From positions 1 through 48,366 of the forward strand of contig NZ_JPMX01000092.1 of assembly GCF_000761485.1 (NCBI RefSeq): a stretch of 48,366 nt of DNA. The letters run 5' to 3'. How positions within the stretch are numbered: the first letter of the stretch is position 1; each line of letters begins with the position of its first letter. This document shows positions 27,229-37,402 of this stretch, piece after piece. The position numbers and the translations under genes are program-made. Below the pieces are notes generated by a model. It saw nothing but the letters and a program-made list of their open reading frames with translations. It was not told the origin of the DNA and did not search any database. The stretch comes from Modestobacter caceresii. GTDB taxonomy: Bacteria > Actinomycetota > Actinomycetes > Mycobacteriales > Geodermatophilaceae.

Positions 27229-30088
27229 CGCGACGGGCTCCTTCGGGGTCGACCAGCACCGAGCCGGTGACCTCGACCGGGACGAGGGTGCCGTCGACGG
27301 GGACGTGGACGGTGTCACCGATGCGCGACCGGCCCCCCTTGACCAGGGCGAGGGCGAAGGGACGCGCCAGCTCGGCGCTGCGGTAACTGGAGGTGACGTG
27401 GCCGAGCATGGGCACCGGCGGTGGTGGCAGCTGGCCGTCGGCGTGGAGCTCCACGATCTGCGAGCCCTCCGGCAGCACCGTCCGCCGGTCGACGGGCAGG
27501 AGCCCGACCAGCTGCTTGCGCAGCGGGTCCTGGTTGGCCTGGCGGGCGAAGGAGCGCTTGCCGACGAAGTCGGGCTTCTTCTTCGACACCGCCCACGCCA
27601 TGCCCAGGTCGTGCGGGGTGACGGTGCCGTCGGTGTCCTGCCCGATGATCGGGTAGCCCTTCTCCGCGCGCAGGACGTGCATGGTCTCGGTGCCGTACGG
27701 CGTGATCCCGTACGGGCGGCCGGCCTCGAGCAGCCGCTCCCACACCGCGACCCCGTACCAGGGGTTGACGTAGACCTCGAAGGCGAGCTCGCCGGAGAAG
27801 CTGATCCGGGCCAGCCGGACCGGCACCCCGTCGAGGGTGGCGTCCCGCCAGGTCATGAACGGGAACGCCTCGTTGGCGACGTCCACCTGGGGGAAGACGG
27901 CGCCGATGACGTCGCGGGAGCGGGGGCCGACGACGGGGAACGTGTTCCACTGCTCGGTGACCGAGGTGCAGTGCACCCGCAGGTCCGGCCACTCCGTCTG
28001 GGCCCACTCCTCCATCCAGTCGAGGACCTTCGCCGCACCGCCGGTGGTGGTGAGCAGCAGGAAACGGTCCTCGGCCAGGCGCAGCACGGTGCCGTCGTCG
28101 ATCACCATGCCGTCGACGCCGCACATGACGCCGTAGCGGACGGAGCCGACCTTGAGGCTGCTCATCAGGTTCGTGTACAGCCGGTCGAGGAGGACGGCGG
28201 CATCGGGGCCCTGGACGTCGATCTTGCCCAGCGTCGAGCCGTCGAGGAGCCCGACGCCGGTGCGGGCGGCGGCGCACTCGCGGAGGACCGCAGCCTCCAT
28301 GTCCTCACCGGGCCGCGGGTAGTGGCGGGGACGCTTCCACTGACCGACGTCCTCGAAGACCGCGCCGGCCGCCACGTGCCAGTCGTGCAGCGACGTGACC
28401 CGCTCGGGGTCGAAGAGCCGACCGCGGTCGCGGCCGGCGAGGGCAGCGAAGGCCACCGGGGTGTAGGGCGGGCGGAACGTGGTGGTCCCGGTGGCCTGCA
28501 CCGGGACCCCGAGCAGCTCGGCGGTGATCCCCGAGGTGAGGACGCCGGAGGTCTTGCCCTGGTCGTGCGCGGTCCCGATCGTCGTGTAGCGCTTGATGTG
28601 CTCGATGGAGCGCAGGCCGGCGCCGACCGCCCGTTCGATGTCGGCGACCGTCGCGTCGCGCTGCAGGTCGACGAAGGAGGTGTGCCCGCCGGCGCCGGAG
28701 GTGTCCGGCACCCGCCACAGCACCAGGGGCGCCGCTGGCGCGACCGGCTCCGGCGCCGTGGGCAGCCGGTCCTCCCCCGGCGGCGGGACCGCCAGCGCGG
28801 TCAGGGCGGCGCGGGCCACGCGCTGCCCGTCGGTCAGGCACCCCGCCAGGTCGAACACACCGGCCGCCGCACCGGTGACCGACAGGCCGTCGAGCTCCTC
28901 CGCGGGGAGGAACGCCCCGAGGGCCTCGTCGTAGCGGAGCCGTCCGCGGGCCTGGCTGAACAGGTGCACCGCCGGGTTCCAGCCACCGCTGACCAGCAGC
29001 ACGTCGCAGGCGATCGCGCTGACGGCGCCGACCTCTCCGTCCGCGAACGCGGCGACGCGGGCGTGCGTGATCCGCTCGACGCCCTGCGTCCCCGTCACGA
29101 CGGCCCCGGACAGGACCCGGATCCCGGCGCGCTCGCACTCCTCCCGGCGCGGCGAGCCCGCCGGCCGGGCGTCGACCACTGCCTGGACGCGCACGCCCGC
29201 GCGGTGCAGGTCCAGGGCGGCGTCGTAGGCGCTGTCGTTCGTGGTGAACACGACGGCCTGGCGGCCGGGCAGCACGCCGTAGCGGTGCAGGAACGTGCGC
29301 GCGGCGCCGGCGAGCATGGTGCCCGGGCGGTCGTTGTCGCTGAAGACCACCGGCCGCTCGTGGGCCCCGGTCGCGACGACGACGGAGCGGGCTCGGAGGC
29401 GCCACACCCGCTGACGCGAGACGTGTTTGGGCGCCGCCGTCCCGAGGTGGTCGGTGCGCCGCTCCAGGGCAAGGACGAAGCCGTCGTCGTAGCTGCCGAA
29501 GGCGGTGGTGCGCTGCAGGTGCAGGACCTCGGGGTGGCCGGCGAGCTCGGCGACCGCCGCGGCGACCCACTCCAGCGCCGGGCCGCCGTCGAGGCGGTCG
29601 GTGCCGCTCAGCAGCGAGCCGCCCGCCTCGGACTGGTCGTCGACCAGGGCGACGCGGGCACCGGAGCGGGCGGCGGTGAGCGCGGCGGCCAGGCCCGCCG
29701 GCCCGGCACCCACCACGAGCACGTCGACGTGGTGGTGGACGGCGTCGTACCGGGCGGAGTCGGAGATCTCGGCGAGGCGGCCCTGCCCCGGCAGACCGTG
29801 GGCGACCAGCCCGTCGTGGAGTTCCACCGTGGTGGCCAGCAGCATGGGCTCGGGGAAGGGCTCCTCGATCTGCACCAGGCCACCCGGGTCCTCGGCCCAG
29901 GCCGCGGCGATGCCGCGGGGTGGGCCCAGCTTGATGCTCGTGGCGACCTGGTGCCGGCCGGCGGCGAGCAGGGCCGAGGCGAGCGTGTCACCGGGATGGC
30001 CGGTGTGGGTCTGCCCGTCGAAGGTGAACTCGAGGGTCGTGGCGCGGTCGATGCGGCCGCCCTCGGCGGTGCGGAAGGGGCTGGTCAT
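27221..30088 (-). CDS. soxA: Sarcosine oxidase alpha subunit
   Basis: The 955-residue protein starts with a ferredoxin-like domain without iron-sulfur ligands (TLEFTFDGQTHTGHPGDTLA). It continues with an NAD-binding Rossmann domain (VLVVGAGPAGLAAALTAARS, about residue 120) and ends in a GcvT-type THF-binding domain after about residue 570, including VGLLDGSTLGKIDVQGPDA and MHVLRAEKGYPIIGQDTDG. The complex oxidises sarcosine to glycine, makes 5,10-methylene-THF and reduces O2 to peroxide. ATG overlaps the soxD stop (ATGA) with GCAGGAGCAC upstream. Length and order are standard for the Corynebacterium and Arthrobacter enzymes. Confidence 0.95.
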
Positions 30089-30396
30089 GGGGCTGTGCTC
30101 CTGCGTGACCTCGCGAGCTCGGTCGCGTGCGGCTGGGGGGCGTCGAGGCGGTGGACGCTCTCGAAGCGGTAGGTGGCGGTGTCGCGGATCGCGTTGAACC
30201 AGCGACGGCAGCCGGCGCTGTGGCACCAGCGCTCGGCGAAGCGGCCCTTGGTGTTGTCGCGGAAGAACACGTAGTGCGCCCACTCCTCGTCGGAGACCTC
30301 GGCGGGGTGGTCCGGGTACGGGACGTGGGCCTGGCCGCCGTAGTGGAACTCGACCTCCTCGCGGGGGCCGCACCACGGGCATTCGATGAGCTGCAC
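30085..30396 (-). CDS. soxD: Sarcosine oxidase delta subunit
   Basis: The 103-residue protein is the zinc-binding small subunit of sarcosine oxidase. Cysteines C6 and C9 (IECPWCG) pair with a second cluster RWCHSAGCRRW (C58, H59, C63), the known zinc site. The blocks DEEWAHYVFFRDNTKG and FNAIRDTATYRF are family hallmarks. The GTG start lies 13 bp after the soxB stop and the stop overlaps soxA by four bases. The last 15 residues, rich in Ala and Arg, are less conserved. Confidence 0.95.
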   Translation of the reverse strand: MQLIECPWCGPREEVEFHYGGQAHVPYPDHPAEVSDEEWAHYVFFRDNTKGRFAERWCHSAGCRRWFNAIRDTATYRFESVHRLDAPQPHATELARSRRSTAP

Positions 30397-30409
30397 GGGG
30401 ACTCCCTGG

Positions 30410-31660
30410 TCAGTGGGCCACGGCGGCGGCGCCGTGCTCGTCGACCAGCGCGCCGGTGACGAAGCGGTCGAGGGTGAACGGCGCCACGTTCGCGTGGGGC
30501 TCGCCGTGGGCGATGGTGTGCGCCAGTGCCCAGCCGACGCCGGGGGTGGCCTTGAACCCGCCGGTGCCCCAGCCGCAGTTCAGGTAGACGTTGTCGTAGG
30601 GGGTCCGGCCCACGATCGGCGAGGCGTCGGGGCTGGTGTCGACGATCCCGGCCCAGGTGCGCAGCAGGTGGGCGCGGGCGAACACCGGGAAGAGCTCGAC
30701 CGCGGCGGCCATCTGACGTTCGATGACGTGGAAGGCGCCGCGCTGCCCGTAGCCGTTGTAGGAGTCGACGCCGGCGCCCATGACCAGCTCGCCCTTGTGC
30801 GCCTGGGAGACGTACACGTGCACGGCGTTGGACATGACCACCGTGGGGTGCACGGGCTCGAGCAGTTCGGAGACCAGCGCCTGCAGCGGGTGGCTCTGCA
30901 CCGGCACCCTGATCCCGAGCATGTCGGTGAGCACCGAGGTCTGGCCGGCGGCGCAGAGGGCGACCGTGCCGGCGGCGATGGTGCCGCGCGTGGTCTGCAC
31001 ACCGGTGACCCGGTTGCCGTCGGTGGCGAACCCGGTGACCTCGCAGTCCTGGATGAGGTCGATGCCGGCCTCGTGGGCGCGGCGGGCGAAGCCCCAGGCG
31101 ACGTAGTCGTGCTTGGCGATGCCGGCCCGAGGCTGGTAGGTGGCCCCCAGGACGGGATAGCGGATGTCGGTGGAGGTGTTGACGATCGGGCAGACCCTGC
31201 GGACCTCGTCGGGCTCCAGCCACTCCGCGTCGACACCGTTGAGCTTGTTGGCCTCGACCCGCCGCACGCTGTCGCGGACGTCCTGCAGGGTGTGGGCGAG
31301 GTTGAGCACGCCGCGCTGGCTGAACAGGATCGGGTAGCCGAGGTCCTCCTCGAGCCCCTCCCACAGCTTGAGCGACTGCTCGTAGATCGCCGAGCTCTCG
31401 TCCCACAGGTAGTTGGAGCGGATGATCGTGGTGTTGCGGGCCATGTTGCCGCCCGCCAGCCAGCCCTTCTCCAGGACGGCGACGTTCGTGATCCCGTGGT
31501 TCTTCGCCAGGTAGTGCGCGGTGGCCAGGCCGTGCCCGCCCCCGCCCACGATCACCACGTCGTAGGACCGCTTCGGCTCCGGGTCACGCCACAGGAAGTC
31601 GGGGTGCTCCGGCAGGTCCGCGCCGGGGGTGCGTGGGGCGTGGGAGGGACCGGGACTCAT
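30410..31660 (-). CDS. soxB: Sarcosine oxidase beta subunit
   Basis: The 416-residue flavoprotein carries the catalytic FAD site of sarcosine oxidase and, in characterised members, a covalent FMN. It shows [20 protein letters not shown] (about residue 35), the family block [17 protein letters not shown] and the C-terminal [22 protein letters not shown] 31660 overlaps the glyA stop (ATGA) and has CGGAGG upstream. Co-translation with glyA links sarcosine oxidation with use of its product glycine and methylene-THF. The length is normal for the family. Confidence 0.95.
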   Translation of the reverse strand: MSPGPSHAPRTPGADLPEHPDFLWRDPEPKRSYDVVIVGGGGHGLATAHYLAKNHGITNVAVLEKGWLAGGNMARNTTIIRSNYLWDESSAIYEQSLKLWEGLEEDLGYPILFSQRGVLNLAHTLQDVRDSVRRVEANKLNGVDAEWLEPDEVRRVCPIVNTSTDIRYPVLGATYQPRAGIAKHDYVAWGFARRAHEAGIDLIQDCEVTGFATDGNRVTGVQTTRGTIAAGTVALCAAGQTSVLTDMLGIRVPVQSHPLQALVSELLEPVHPTVVMSNAVHVYVSQAHKGELVMGAGVDSYNGYGQRGAFHVIERQMAAAVELFPVFARAHLLRTWAGIVDTSPDASPIVGRTPYDNVYLNCGWGTGGFKATPGVGWALAHTIAHGEPHANVAPFTLDRFVTGALVDEHGAAAVAH

Positions 31661-32985
31661 CGGGGGACCTCCGTCAGGTCGGGGTAGAGCGGGTGCCGGC
31701 CGGCCAGCCGGGTGACCCGCGCGCGGAGCCCCGCGAGCTGCTCCTCGCCCACCGCGGGCCGCAGGGCTGCGGCGATCACGTCGGCGACCTCGGCGAAGTC
31801 GTCGAGGTCGAAGCCGCGCGCCGCCAGGGCAGGGGTGCCGATCCGGACACCGGAGCTGACCATCGGCGGGCGGGGGTCGAAGGGCACCGCGTTGCGGTTG
31901 ACGGTGATGCCGATCGAGTGCAGCCGGTCCTCGGCCTGCCGGCCGTCCAGCTCCGAGTGCCGCAGGTCCACCAGCACGAGGTGGACGTCGGTGCCGCCGC
32001 TGACCACGTCGATGCCGGCCTCGCGGGAGTCGGGGGCGAGCAGCCGCTCGGCCAGCAGTCGGGCGCCGGCCAGCGTGCGCTCCTGGCGCTCCCGGAAGGC
32101 CGGTTCGCCCGCGAGCTTGAAGGCGACGGCCTTGGCGGCGATCACGTGCTCGAGCGGGCCACCCTGCTGACCGGGGAAGACCGCGGAGTTGAACTTCTTG
32201 GCCAGCTCCCCCGTGGCGAGGATGACGCCGCCGCGCGGCCCGCCGAGCGTCTTGTGGGTGGTCGAGGTGACCACGTGTGCGTGCGGGACGGGCGACGGGT
32301 GCAGCCCGGCGGCGACCAGCCCCGCGAAGTGCGCCATGTCGACCATCAGGTAGGCCCCGACCTCGTCGGCGATCCGCCGGAACTCGGCGAAGTCGAGCTG
32401 CCTGGGGTAGGCCGACCAGCCCGCCACGATGAGCCGGGGCTGCCGCTCGTGGGCCAGCCGCTCCACCTCGGCCATGTCCACGAGGTGGTCGTCGGCTCGG
32501 ACGTGGTACGCCGCGACGTCGTAGAGCTTGCCGGAGAAGTTGAGCCGCATGCCGTGGGTCAGGTGCCCCCCGTGGGCCAGGTCCAGGCCCAGGATGGTGT
32601 CGCCCGGGTCCAGCAGGGCCGACATGGCCGCGGCGTTGGCCTGCGCACCCGAGTGCGGCTGCACGTTGGCGTACTCCGCGCCGAACAGCCCCTTCAGCCG
32701 GTCGATGGCCAGCTGCTCGATCACGTCGACGTGCTCGCACCCGCCGTAGTAGCGCCGCCCCGGGTAGCCCTCGGCGTACTTGTTGGTCAGCACCGAGCCC
32801 TGGGCCTGCATGACGGCCACCGGCGCGAAGTTCTCACTGGCGATCATCTCCAGCGTCTCCTGCTGCCGGGTCAGTTCGGCCGAGATCGCGCGGTGGACCT
32901 CCGGGTCGGTGTCCGCCAGTGAACGGTCGAGCACGGGGTCCGGGACGGCCACGGCCCGCAGAGCTCCTTCGACCTGCGCCACCAT
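31657..32985 (-). CDS. glyA: Serine hydroxymethyltransferase
   Basis: The 442-residue PLP enzyme condenses glycine and 5,10-methylene-THF to serine. The PLP lysine is K245 in [16 protein letters not shown]. Other signatures are [29 protein letters not shown] and [15 protein letters not shown] 32985 has CAGGAGGAGCCGG immediately upstream. It is the first gene of the glyA-soxBDAG-dmg-folP operon, so both products of sarcosine oxidation feed it. The palindrome at 33019-33042 sits across its promoter. A housekeeping glyA probably exists elsewhere; this copy looks dedicated to the catabolic route. Confidence 0.95.
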   Translation of the reverse strand: MVAQVEGALRAVAVPDPVLDRSLADTDPEVHRAISAELTRQQETLEMIASENFAPVAVMQAQGSVLTNKYAEGYPGRRYYGGCEHVDVIEQLAIDRLKGLFGAEYANVQPHSGAQANAAAMSALLDPGDTILGLDLAHGGHLTHGMRLNFSGKLYDVAAYHVRADDHLVDMAEVERLAHERQPRLIVAGWSAYPRQLDFAEFRRIADEVGAYLMVDMAHFAGLVAAGLHPSPVPHAHVVTSTTHKTLGGPRGGVILATGELAKKFNSAVFPGQQGGPLEHVIAAKAVAFKLAGEPAFRERQERTLAGARLLAERLLAPDSREAGIDVVSGGTDVHLVLVDLRHSELDGRQAEDRLHSIGITVNRNAVPFDPRPPMVSSGVRIGTPALAARGFDLDDFAEVADVIAAALRPAVGEEQLAGLRARVTRLAGRHPLYPDLTEVPR

Positions 32986-33018
32986 CCGGCTCCTCCTGTC
33001 AGAGATTGGAGAACGGGG

Positions 33019-33042
33019 ACTGGTATATCAGTGGTGCACCAC
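33019..33042. promoter_or_regulatory. Candidate GntR operator at the glyA-sox promoter
   Basis: ACTGGTATATCAGT (33019-33032) is an imperfect palindrome whose core TGGTATATCA is the same as at the sdaA/gntR promoter. It overlaps a second perfect 12-bp palindrome GTGGTGCACCAC (33031-33042). Both lie 35-57 bases upstream of the glyA ATG, where a repressor would block transcription. Confidence 0.6.
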
Positions 33043-33178
33043 AGTAGGGTCGAGGACGAGCGGGGTCAAGGAGTCCGTGGCAGCGATGTCCCGCTCGCCG
33101 GCACCGAGGCGGTTCCCCGACCGAGGGAGCCGGACCACCGCCTCCGCCACGCACGTCCCGAGTGAAGGAGACCCCGCC

Positions 33179-33439
33179 ATGGCCCACGAGGTGAAGGGCG
33201 TCGTCGGCCGCAAACAAGGGCGCACCGGTGACCGTCGAGACGATCGTGGTCCCCGATCCCGGCCCGGGTGAGGCCGTCGTCGATGTGCAGGCCTGCGGCG
33301 TTCGACCTGTACCTCCAGGGCCGCTGCCCGCTGGACGAGTTCGTCAGCGAGGCCATCGGTCTGGACGACGTCGAGGAGGCCCTGGACGACCTTCCGCCGG
33401 GGCGAGGTCCTGCGCTCGGTCGTGGTCCTGGACAAGTGA
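33179..33439 (+). pseudogene. Internally deleted S-(hydroxymethyl)mycothiol dehydrogenase-like gene
   Basis: The ATG at 33179 has a GAAGGAG ribosome site and opens MAHEVKGVVGRKQG. After a one-base shift the sequence reads APVTVETIVVPDPGPGEAVV and then DVQACGV, the N-terminus of class III-like zinc alcohol dehydrogenases. The next codons jump straight to FDLYLQGRCPLDEFVSEAIG and LDDVEEALDD, which belong to the far C-terminus. A further shift gives GEVLRSVVVLDK and a TGA at 33437. About 270 central codons, with the zinc ligands and the cofactor domain, are missing. The likely ancestor detoxified formaldehyde with mycothiol, which suits a demethylation locus. An intact copy would be expected elsewhere. 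Confidence 0.8.
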
Positions 33440-33569
33440 GCGAGCGCGTCGTCCCGGTCGCCCCCCCGTCGGGCCGACCGCACGACGGGGGACATGTGCG
33501 TGGCCACGGGCACGCGCCGCGGGGCCGGGAAGACGTCGCTCCCCCGACCCCGCGGCGGTCGGTGCCTGC

Positions 33570-34691
33570 TCAGCCCGACAGGCGCTGCGTCAGCCACTCG
33601 TGGAAGGCGCCGATGTGGTGCTCGGAGGGCACGAGGACGCCGCCGTTGGCGTAGGCACGTGAGGACATGGCCGGCTGGGTCCGCTCGCACGCGGCGAAGT
33701 CCTGCTGGTTGACCCGGTGGAACAGCTCCACCGACCGCGTCACGTCCCTGCCGGACTCGACCACGTCGCGGGTGTACAGCCAGTCGCACTGCACGATCGT
33801 CCGGTCGGCCGAGACCGGGAACATGCGGTGGAAGATGACGTGGTCCGGCGCCAGGTTGACGAAGACCGTCGGCCGGACCGTGATGGCGTAGTAGCGGCGG
33901 TCCTGGTCCTCGTCGACGCCCGGGAGCCGGTCGAAGCCCTCGCTGCCGTCGACGGTGAAGCCCTTGACGTCGTCCCCGAACTCCGCGCCGTGCCCGACGA
34001 AGAACTGTGCCGCGTACCCGTCGGCGAACTCGGGGAGCACCTCGGTGAGCTCCGGGTGGATCGTCGCGCAGTGGTAGCACTCCATGAAGTTCTCGATGAT
34101 GAGCTTCCAGTTCGCCTCGACGTCGTAGGTGATGCGGCGCCCCACGGACAGCGAGTCGACGTCGTAGCTGTCGATCACCTCCACGCTCCCGAGGCGCTCG
34201 ACGACGGCGCCCACGACCTCGTCCTCGAAGGACGGGGGCTCCTTCGCCAGGCACACCCACGCGTAGCCCAGCCACTCACGCAGCGCCACCGGCACCAGGC
34301 CGTACTCGACCCGGTCGACGTCGGGCATCTTGGTCAGGTTGGGGGCCGCGATCAGCTTGCCCTCGAGGTCGTAGGTCCAGGCGTGGTACGGGCACTGGAA
34401 GGCCCGCTTGACCGTGCCCGAGTCCTCCGTGCAGATCTGCGCACCGCGGTGCCGGCAGATGTTGAGGAAGGCGCGCAGCTGCCCGTCCCGGCTGCGGACC
34501 ACGAGCACGCTCTCCTTGCCCACCTGGACCTTCTCGAAGGATCCGGGCGTCGGCAGGTCGCTCGATCGCACGACGCAGAACCACATGTCCTCGAAGACGC
34601 GCGACTGCTCCAGCGCGAAGACGGCGGGGTCGGTGTAGTAGCGGCCCGCCAGCGTGGAGATGAGGCTCGCGGGCTGTTCGGTGATGGTCAT
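33570..34691 (-). CDS. Rieske-type oxygenase, probable glycine betaine monooxygenase subunit
   Basis: The 373-residue protein is a ring-hydroxylating-type oxygenase alpha subunit of the GbcA group. The Rieske 2Fe-2S ligands are C79/H81 (NICRHRGAQ) and C100/H103 (QCPYHAWTY). The mononuclear iron site begins NFMECYHCATIHPEL with H207 and H212. GbcA proteins demethylate glycine betaine to dimethylglycine and formaldehyde. Here the flanking Dmg and Sox genes support betaine as substrate; carnitine or proline betaine are alternatives. The reductase is not a GbcB-like fusion but the separate ferredoxin and FAD reductase genes upstream of the transporter. The gene follows iclR on the same strand, and an IclR-type palindrome lies at 34822-34838 upstream. 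Confidence 0.88.
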   Translation of the reverse strand: MTITEQPASLISTLAGRYYTDPAVFALEQSRVFEDMWFCVVRSSDLPTPGSFEKVQVGKESVLVVRSRDGQLRAFLNICRHRGAQICTEDSGTVKRAFQCPYHAWTYDLEGKLIAAPNLTKMPDVDRVEYGLVPVALREWLGYAWVCLAKEPPSFEDEVVGAVVERLGSVEVIDSYDVDSLSVGRRITYDVEANWKLIIENFMECYHCATIHPELTEVLPEFADGYAAQFFVGHGAEFGDDVKGFTVDGSEGFDRLPGVDEDQDRRYYAITVRPTVFVNLAPDHVIFHRMFPVSADRTIVQCDWLYTRDVVESGRDVTRSVELFHRVNQQDFAACERTQPAMSSRAYANGGVLVPSEHHIGAFHEWLTQRLSG

Positions 34692-34821
34692 GCGGCACCT
34701 CGGATGGCGTCGGCGACCCGGAGGTACGCCGGAACTCGGACAACACAGGCCCTGCGACTGCTCACGGACGTCACCCGTCAGCGAGCTCGCGACGACCGGT
34801 GTGTTTCACATTACACATCTG

Positions 34822-34838
34822 GTCTCGCATGCCGCAAC
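34822..34838. promoter_or_regulatory. Candidate IclR operator upstream of the Rieske oxygenase
   Basis: GTCTCGCATGCCGCAAC reads, on the minus strand, GTTGCG-N5-CGAGAC. It is the weakest of three 17-bp sites of the form GTTGCG-N5-CGCAAC in this locus. It lies in the 290-bp gap between the IclR gene and the oxygenase gene, about 130 bp before the oxygenase ATG. The rest of that gap holds no gene I recognise. Confidence 0.5.
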
Positions 34839-34981
34839 AACTCGCGGAGTGTGGACAGCACTCGAACAGCCCCGATCGCCGCCCCGTCCGCGTCAGGCGC
34901 ACGCAGCGATGACCAGGGCGAGGTGACCGACGAGGTCAGGACCGCGCGTCGACCCCGTTGCCGGGAGGAGGACCCGCTGGG

Positions 34982-35782
34982 TCAGCGCGGCTGACCGAAG
35001 AAGCCCAACCTCCGACTCAGCTCGTCCGCGCCCGCCATCACCCGCCGGGCCAGCCGGGGATGGTCCTCCTGGTGCATGCGGAAGGCCGGTCCCGAGACGC
35101 TGAGGGCCGCGATGATGCTGCCATCGGCGCCCCGGACGGGTGCGGCGACGGCGTTGAGCCCCACCTCGAACTCCTCGACGGTGCAGCCCCACCCCTGCTC
35201 GACGATCTGGTCCAGGTTCTGGCGGAGTGCTTCGGGATCGGTGAGCGTGGCCGGGGTGAAGCTCTGCATCCCCCGGGAGAGCAGGTCCTTGCGAAGGGCG
35301 TCGGGAGCGTGGGCCAGGAGCACCTTGCCGCTCGACGTGGCGTGCAGCGGCGTGCCCTGCCCCACCCAGTTGAGGGTGCTGAGCGCCGCCGGCCCGCGGG
35401 CCTGGGTCACGTTCACCGCTCGATCGCCGTCCAGGATGGCGATGTTGACCGTCTCCTCGAGGTCGGCGGCGAGCGCCTCGCAGATCGGCCGGCCCTCCCG
35501 GGCGATGTCCAGCTGCGCGACGGCCGCGCCGGCCAGGCGCACGACCCCGAAGCCCAACCGGTACTTGCCCCGATCAGCCAGTTGCTCGACGAAGCCCCGG
35601 CTCTCCAGCGTCGCCACCAGCCGGAAGGCCGTGGACTTGTGCACGCCGAGTTCGGCGGCCACCTCCGTGACGCCCGCCTCGCCCTCGGCCGCGAGGATCT
35701 CGAGGACGCTCAGCGCGCGGTCGACGGACTGGACACCAGCGACTGGGCCGCGATCTTCGCTCTCGCTCTGCGGCTCACTCAT
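34982..35782 (-). CDS. IclR-family transcriptional regulator
   Basis: The 266-residue protein has an N-terminal winged helix (SVDRALSVLEILAAEGEAGV followed by the recognition segment ELGVHKSTAFRLVATLESRG). The C-terminal IclR effector domain includes GTPLHATSSGKVLLAHAPD and ALSVSGPAFRM. IclR proteins control catabolic operons and respond to small acids. A TAGGCT -10 element six bases before ATG 35782 implies a leaderless mRNA. It lies between the oxygenase and the ferredoxin genes. Three similar palindromes (34822, 35876, 37606) stand at the oxygenase, ferredoxin and transporter promoters, making it the likely regulator of betaine uptake and demethylation. Confidence 0.92.
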   Translation of the reverse strand: MSEPQSESEDRGPVAGVQSVDRALSVLEILAAEGEAGVTEVAAELGVHKSTAFRLVATLESRGFVEQLADRGKYRLGFGVVRLAGAAVAQLDIAREGRPICEALAADLEETVNIAILDGDRAVNVTQARGPAALSTLNWVGQGTPLHATSSGKVLLAHAPDALRKDLLSRGMQSFTPATLTDPEALRQNLDQIVEQGWGCTVEEFEVGLNAVAAPVRGADGSIIAALSVSGPAFRMHQEDHPRLARRVMAGADELSRRLGFFGQPR

Positions 35783-35788
35783 GGAGCC

Positions 35789-35794
35789 AGCCTA
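35789..35794 (-). promoter_or_regulatory. -10 element of a leaderless promoter for iclR
   Basis: On the minus strand TAGGCT is followed by GGCTCC and then ATG at 35782. This is the same TANNNT-N6-ATG arrangement seen at several other genes of the window. No ribosome site is present. Confidence 0.6.
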
Positions 35795-35875
35795 GGTGGA
35801 CCACGGCGGAGCACCCCTTTCTTCCTCTTGACGATGGGATGAAGCCCGACGATGCTGTTGCGCTATCAGCGCAGC

Positions 35876-35892
35876 GTTGCGGTCATCGCAAC
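35876..35892. promoter_or_regulatory. Candidate IclR operator between iclR and the ferredoxin gene
   Basis: GTTGCGGTCATCGCAAC is a perfect GTTGCG-N5-CGCAAC palindrome, 20 bases before the ferredoxin ATG. A looser GTTGCG...GCGCAGC copy lies directly upstream (about 35857-35875). It is placed to control the ferredoxin-reductase unit and perhaps iclR itself. Confidence 0.7.
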
Positions 35893-35912
35893 ATGTTTCG
35901 CCTGGAGCGCCC

Positions 35913-36233
35913 ATGATCCCGGTCTGCCCCACGACAGCGTTGCCACCCGGCGAGGCGATCCGCGTGGAGGCTCCTGAGCCCATCGCGGTCTTCAACGTCG
36001 ACGGCGACTTCTACGCGATCGACGACACGTGCACGCACCAGGACGCCTCGCTGGCCGACGGCTGGCTGGACGGGTGCGCGGTGGAGTGCCCCCTGCACGC
36101 CTCGTGCTTCGACCTGCGCACCGGGAAGGTGTCCGGCCCGCCGGCGAAGACCCCGGTCCGGACGCACCGGGTCGTCGTGCAGGGCGGCACCGTCTACGTG
36201 CAGCCGGGGACCGCCGCGGACGGTGCCGCATGA
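35913..36233 (+). CDS. Rieske 2Fe-2S ferredoxin
   Basis: The 106-residue protein is a small soluble Rieske ferredoxin of the aromatic-dioxygenase type. Cluster ligands are C40/H42 (DDTCTHQDASL) and C59/H62 (ECPLHASCFD). ATG 35913 follows CTGGAGCGCCC; an upstream in-frame start at 35877 would run through the operator. Its stop overlaps the ATG of the FAD reductase. Together they would carry electrons from NAD(P)H to the Rieske oxygenase across the divergent promoter, a three-component chain. Confidence 0.93.
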   Translation: MIPVCPTTALPPGEAIRVEAPEPIAVFNVDGDFYAIDDTCTHQDASLADGWLDGCAVECPLHASCFDLRTGKVSGPPAKTPVRTHRVVVQGGTVYVQPGTAADGAA

Positions 36234-37402
36234 GCCGTACGGTCGCCGTGGTCGGAGCCTCCCTGGCCGGCCTCTCGGCGGCCCGAGCGCTTCGCGAGCA
36301 GTGCTACGACGGCCACATCGTGGTCATCGGCGACGAGGCGCACGCCCCCTACGACCGCCCACCCCTGTCCAAGGAGTTCCTGGCGGGAAGGGCGTCGCTC
36401 GACGACATCGCACTGGGCACGCCGGACGACGCGGACCTCGACCTCGAGTGGCGGCTGGGTACGACGGCGGTCGGCCTCGACCACCTGGGCCGCTCGGTGC
36501 TGCTGGCCGACGGCAGCGAGGTGCGGGCCGACGGCGTCGTCCTCGCCACCGGAGCCCGCGCCCGACGCCTGTCCGGCAGCGAGGGGCTGGGCGGGGTGCA
36601 CGTGCTGCGCTCGCTGGACGACGCGGTCGCCCTGCGCGAGGACCTGGCCACGGCCGGACGTCTGGTGGTGATCGGCGCGGGGTTCATCGGCGCCGAGGTC
36701 GCCTCCACTGCCCGCACGCTGGGGCTGGAGGTCACCGTCATCGAGACCCAGCCCGTCCCGCTCGCCGGCCCGCTGGGTGCCGACATGGGTGCGGTGTGCG
36801 CCCAACTGCACGCCGACCACGGCACCCGCCTGCTGGTCGGCACCGGTGTCGCCGGGCTGGTCGGCACCGGCAGGGTCGAGGCCGTCGAACTGACAGACGG
36901 CACCCGCCTGCCCGCCGACGTGGTGGTCGTGGGGATCGGTGCCGTCCCGAACATCGAGTGGCTCGCCGACTCCGGCGTGTCCCTCGGCAACGGCGTGCTC
37001 ACCGACGCGCACTGCGCCACCAACGTCCCGGGCGTGGTCGCCGTCGGCGACTGCGCTGCGGCGTGGTCGGCCTCCCGCGAGCGGCACGTCCGCATCGAGC
37101 ACTGGGCCCACGCCCTCGAACAGCCGGCCACCGCGGTCGCCACCCTGCTGGGCACCGACCGGCCGGCGTCGACGCCCGTGCCCTACTTCTGGTCCGACCA
37201 GTACGGCGCACGCATCCAGTTCGCGGGGTCGCGCCGCGAGGACGACGTGGTCCGCGTCCTGGAGGGCAGTTGTGCCGACCGCAGCTTCCTGGCGGTCTAC
37301 GAGCGCCACGGGCACCCCGTAGCCGTCCTCGGGATGAACCAGCCCCGCCTGTTCACCCTTTGGCGCCGCCAGCTGCGTGCCGCCGTCCTGACGCACTCCT
37401 GA
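36230..37402 (+). CDS. FAD-dependent ferredoxin reductase
   Basis: The 390-residue protein has the layout of oxygenase-coupled ferredoxin reductases (BphA4/HcaD type). An N-terminal FAD Rossmann motif VAVVGASLAGLSAARAL comes first. The family block YDRPPLSKEFLAG, an NAD-binding motif LVVIGAGFIGAEVASTA near residue 145 and the second FAD contact GVVAVGDCAA follow. A C-terminal dimer-like reductase domain includes PYFWSDQYGARIQFAG. ATG overlaps the ferredoxin stop by four bases, so the two proteins are made together. It should take electrons from NADH and reduce the ferredoxin that feeds the oxygenase encoded on the other strand. Confidence 0.92.
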   Translation: MSRTVAVVGASLAGLSAARALREQCYDGHIVVIGDEAHAPYDRPPLSKEFLAGRASLDDIALGTPDDADLDLEWRLGTTAVGLDHLGRSVLLADGSEVRADGVVLATGARARRLSGSEGLGGVHVLRSLDDAVALREDLATAGRLVVIGAGFIGAEVASTARTLGLEVTVIETQPVPLAGPLGADMGAVCAQLHADHGTRLLVGTGVAGLVGTGRVEAVELTDGTRLPADVVVVGIGAVPNIEWLADSGVSLGNGVLTDAHCATNVPGVVAVGDCAAAWSASRERHVRIEHWAHALEQPATAVATLLGTDRPASTPVPYFWSDQYGARIQFAGSRREDDVVRVLEGSCADRSFLAVYERHGHPVAVLGMNQPRLFTLWRRQLRAAVLTHS

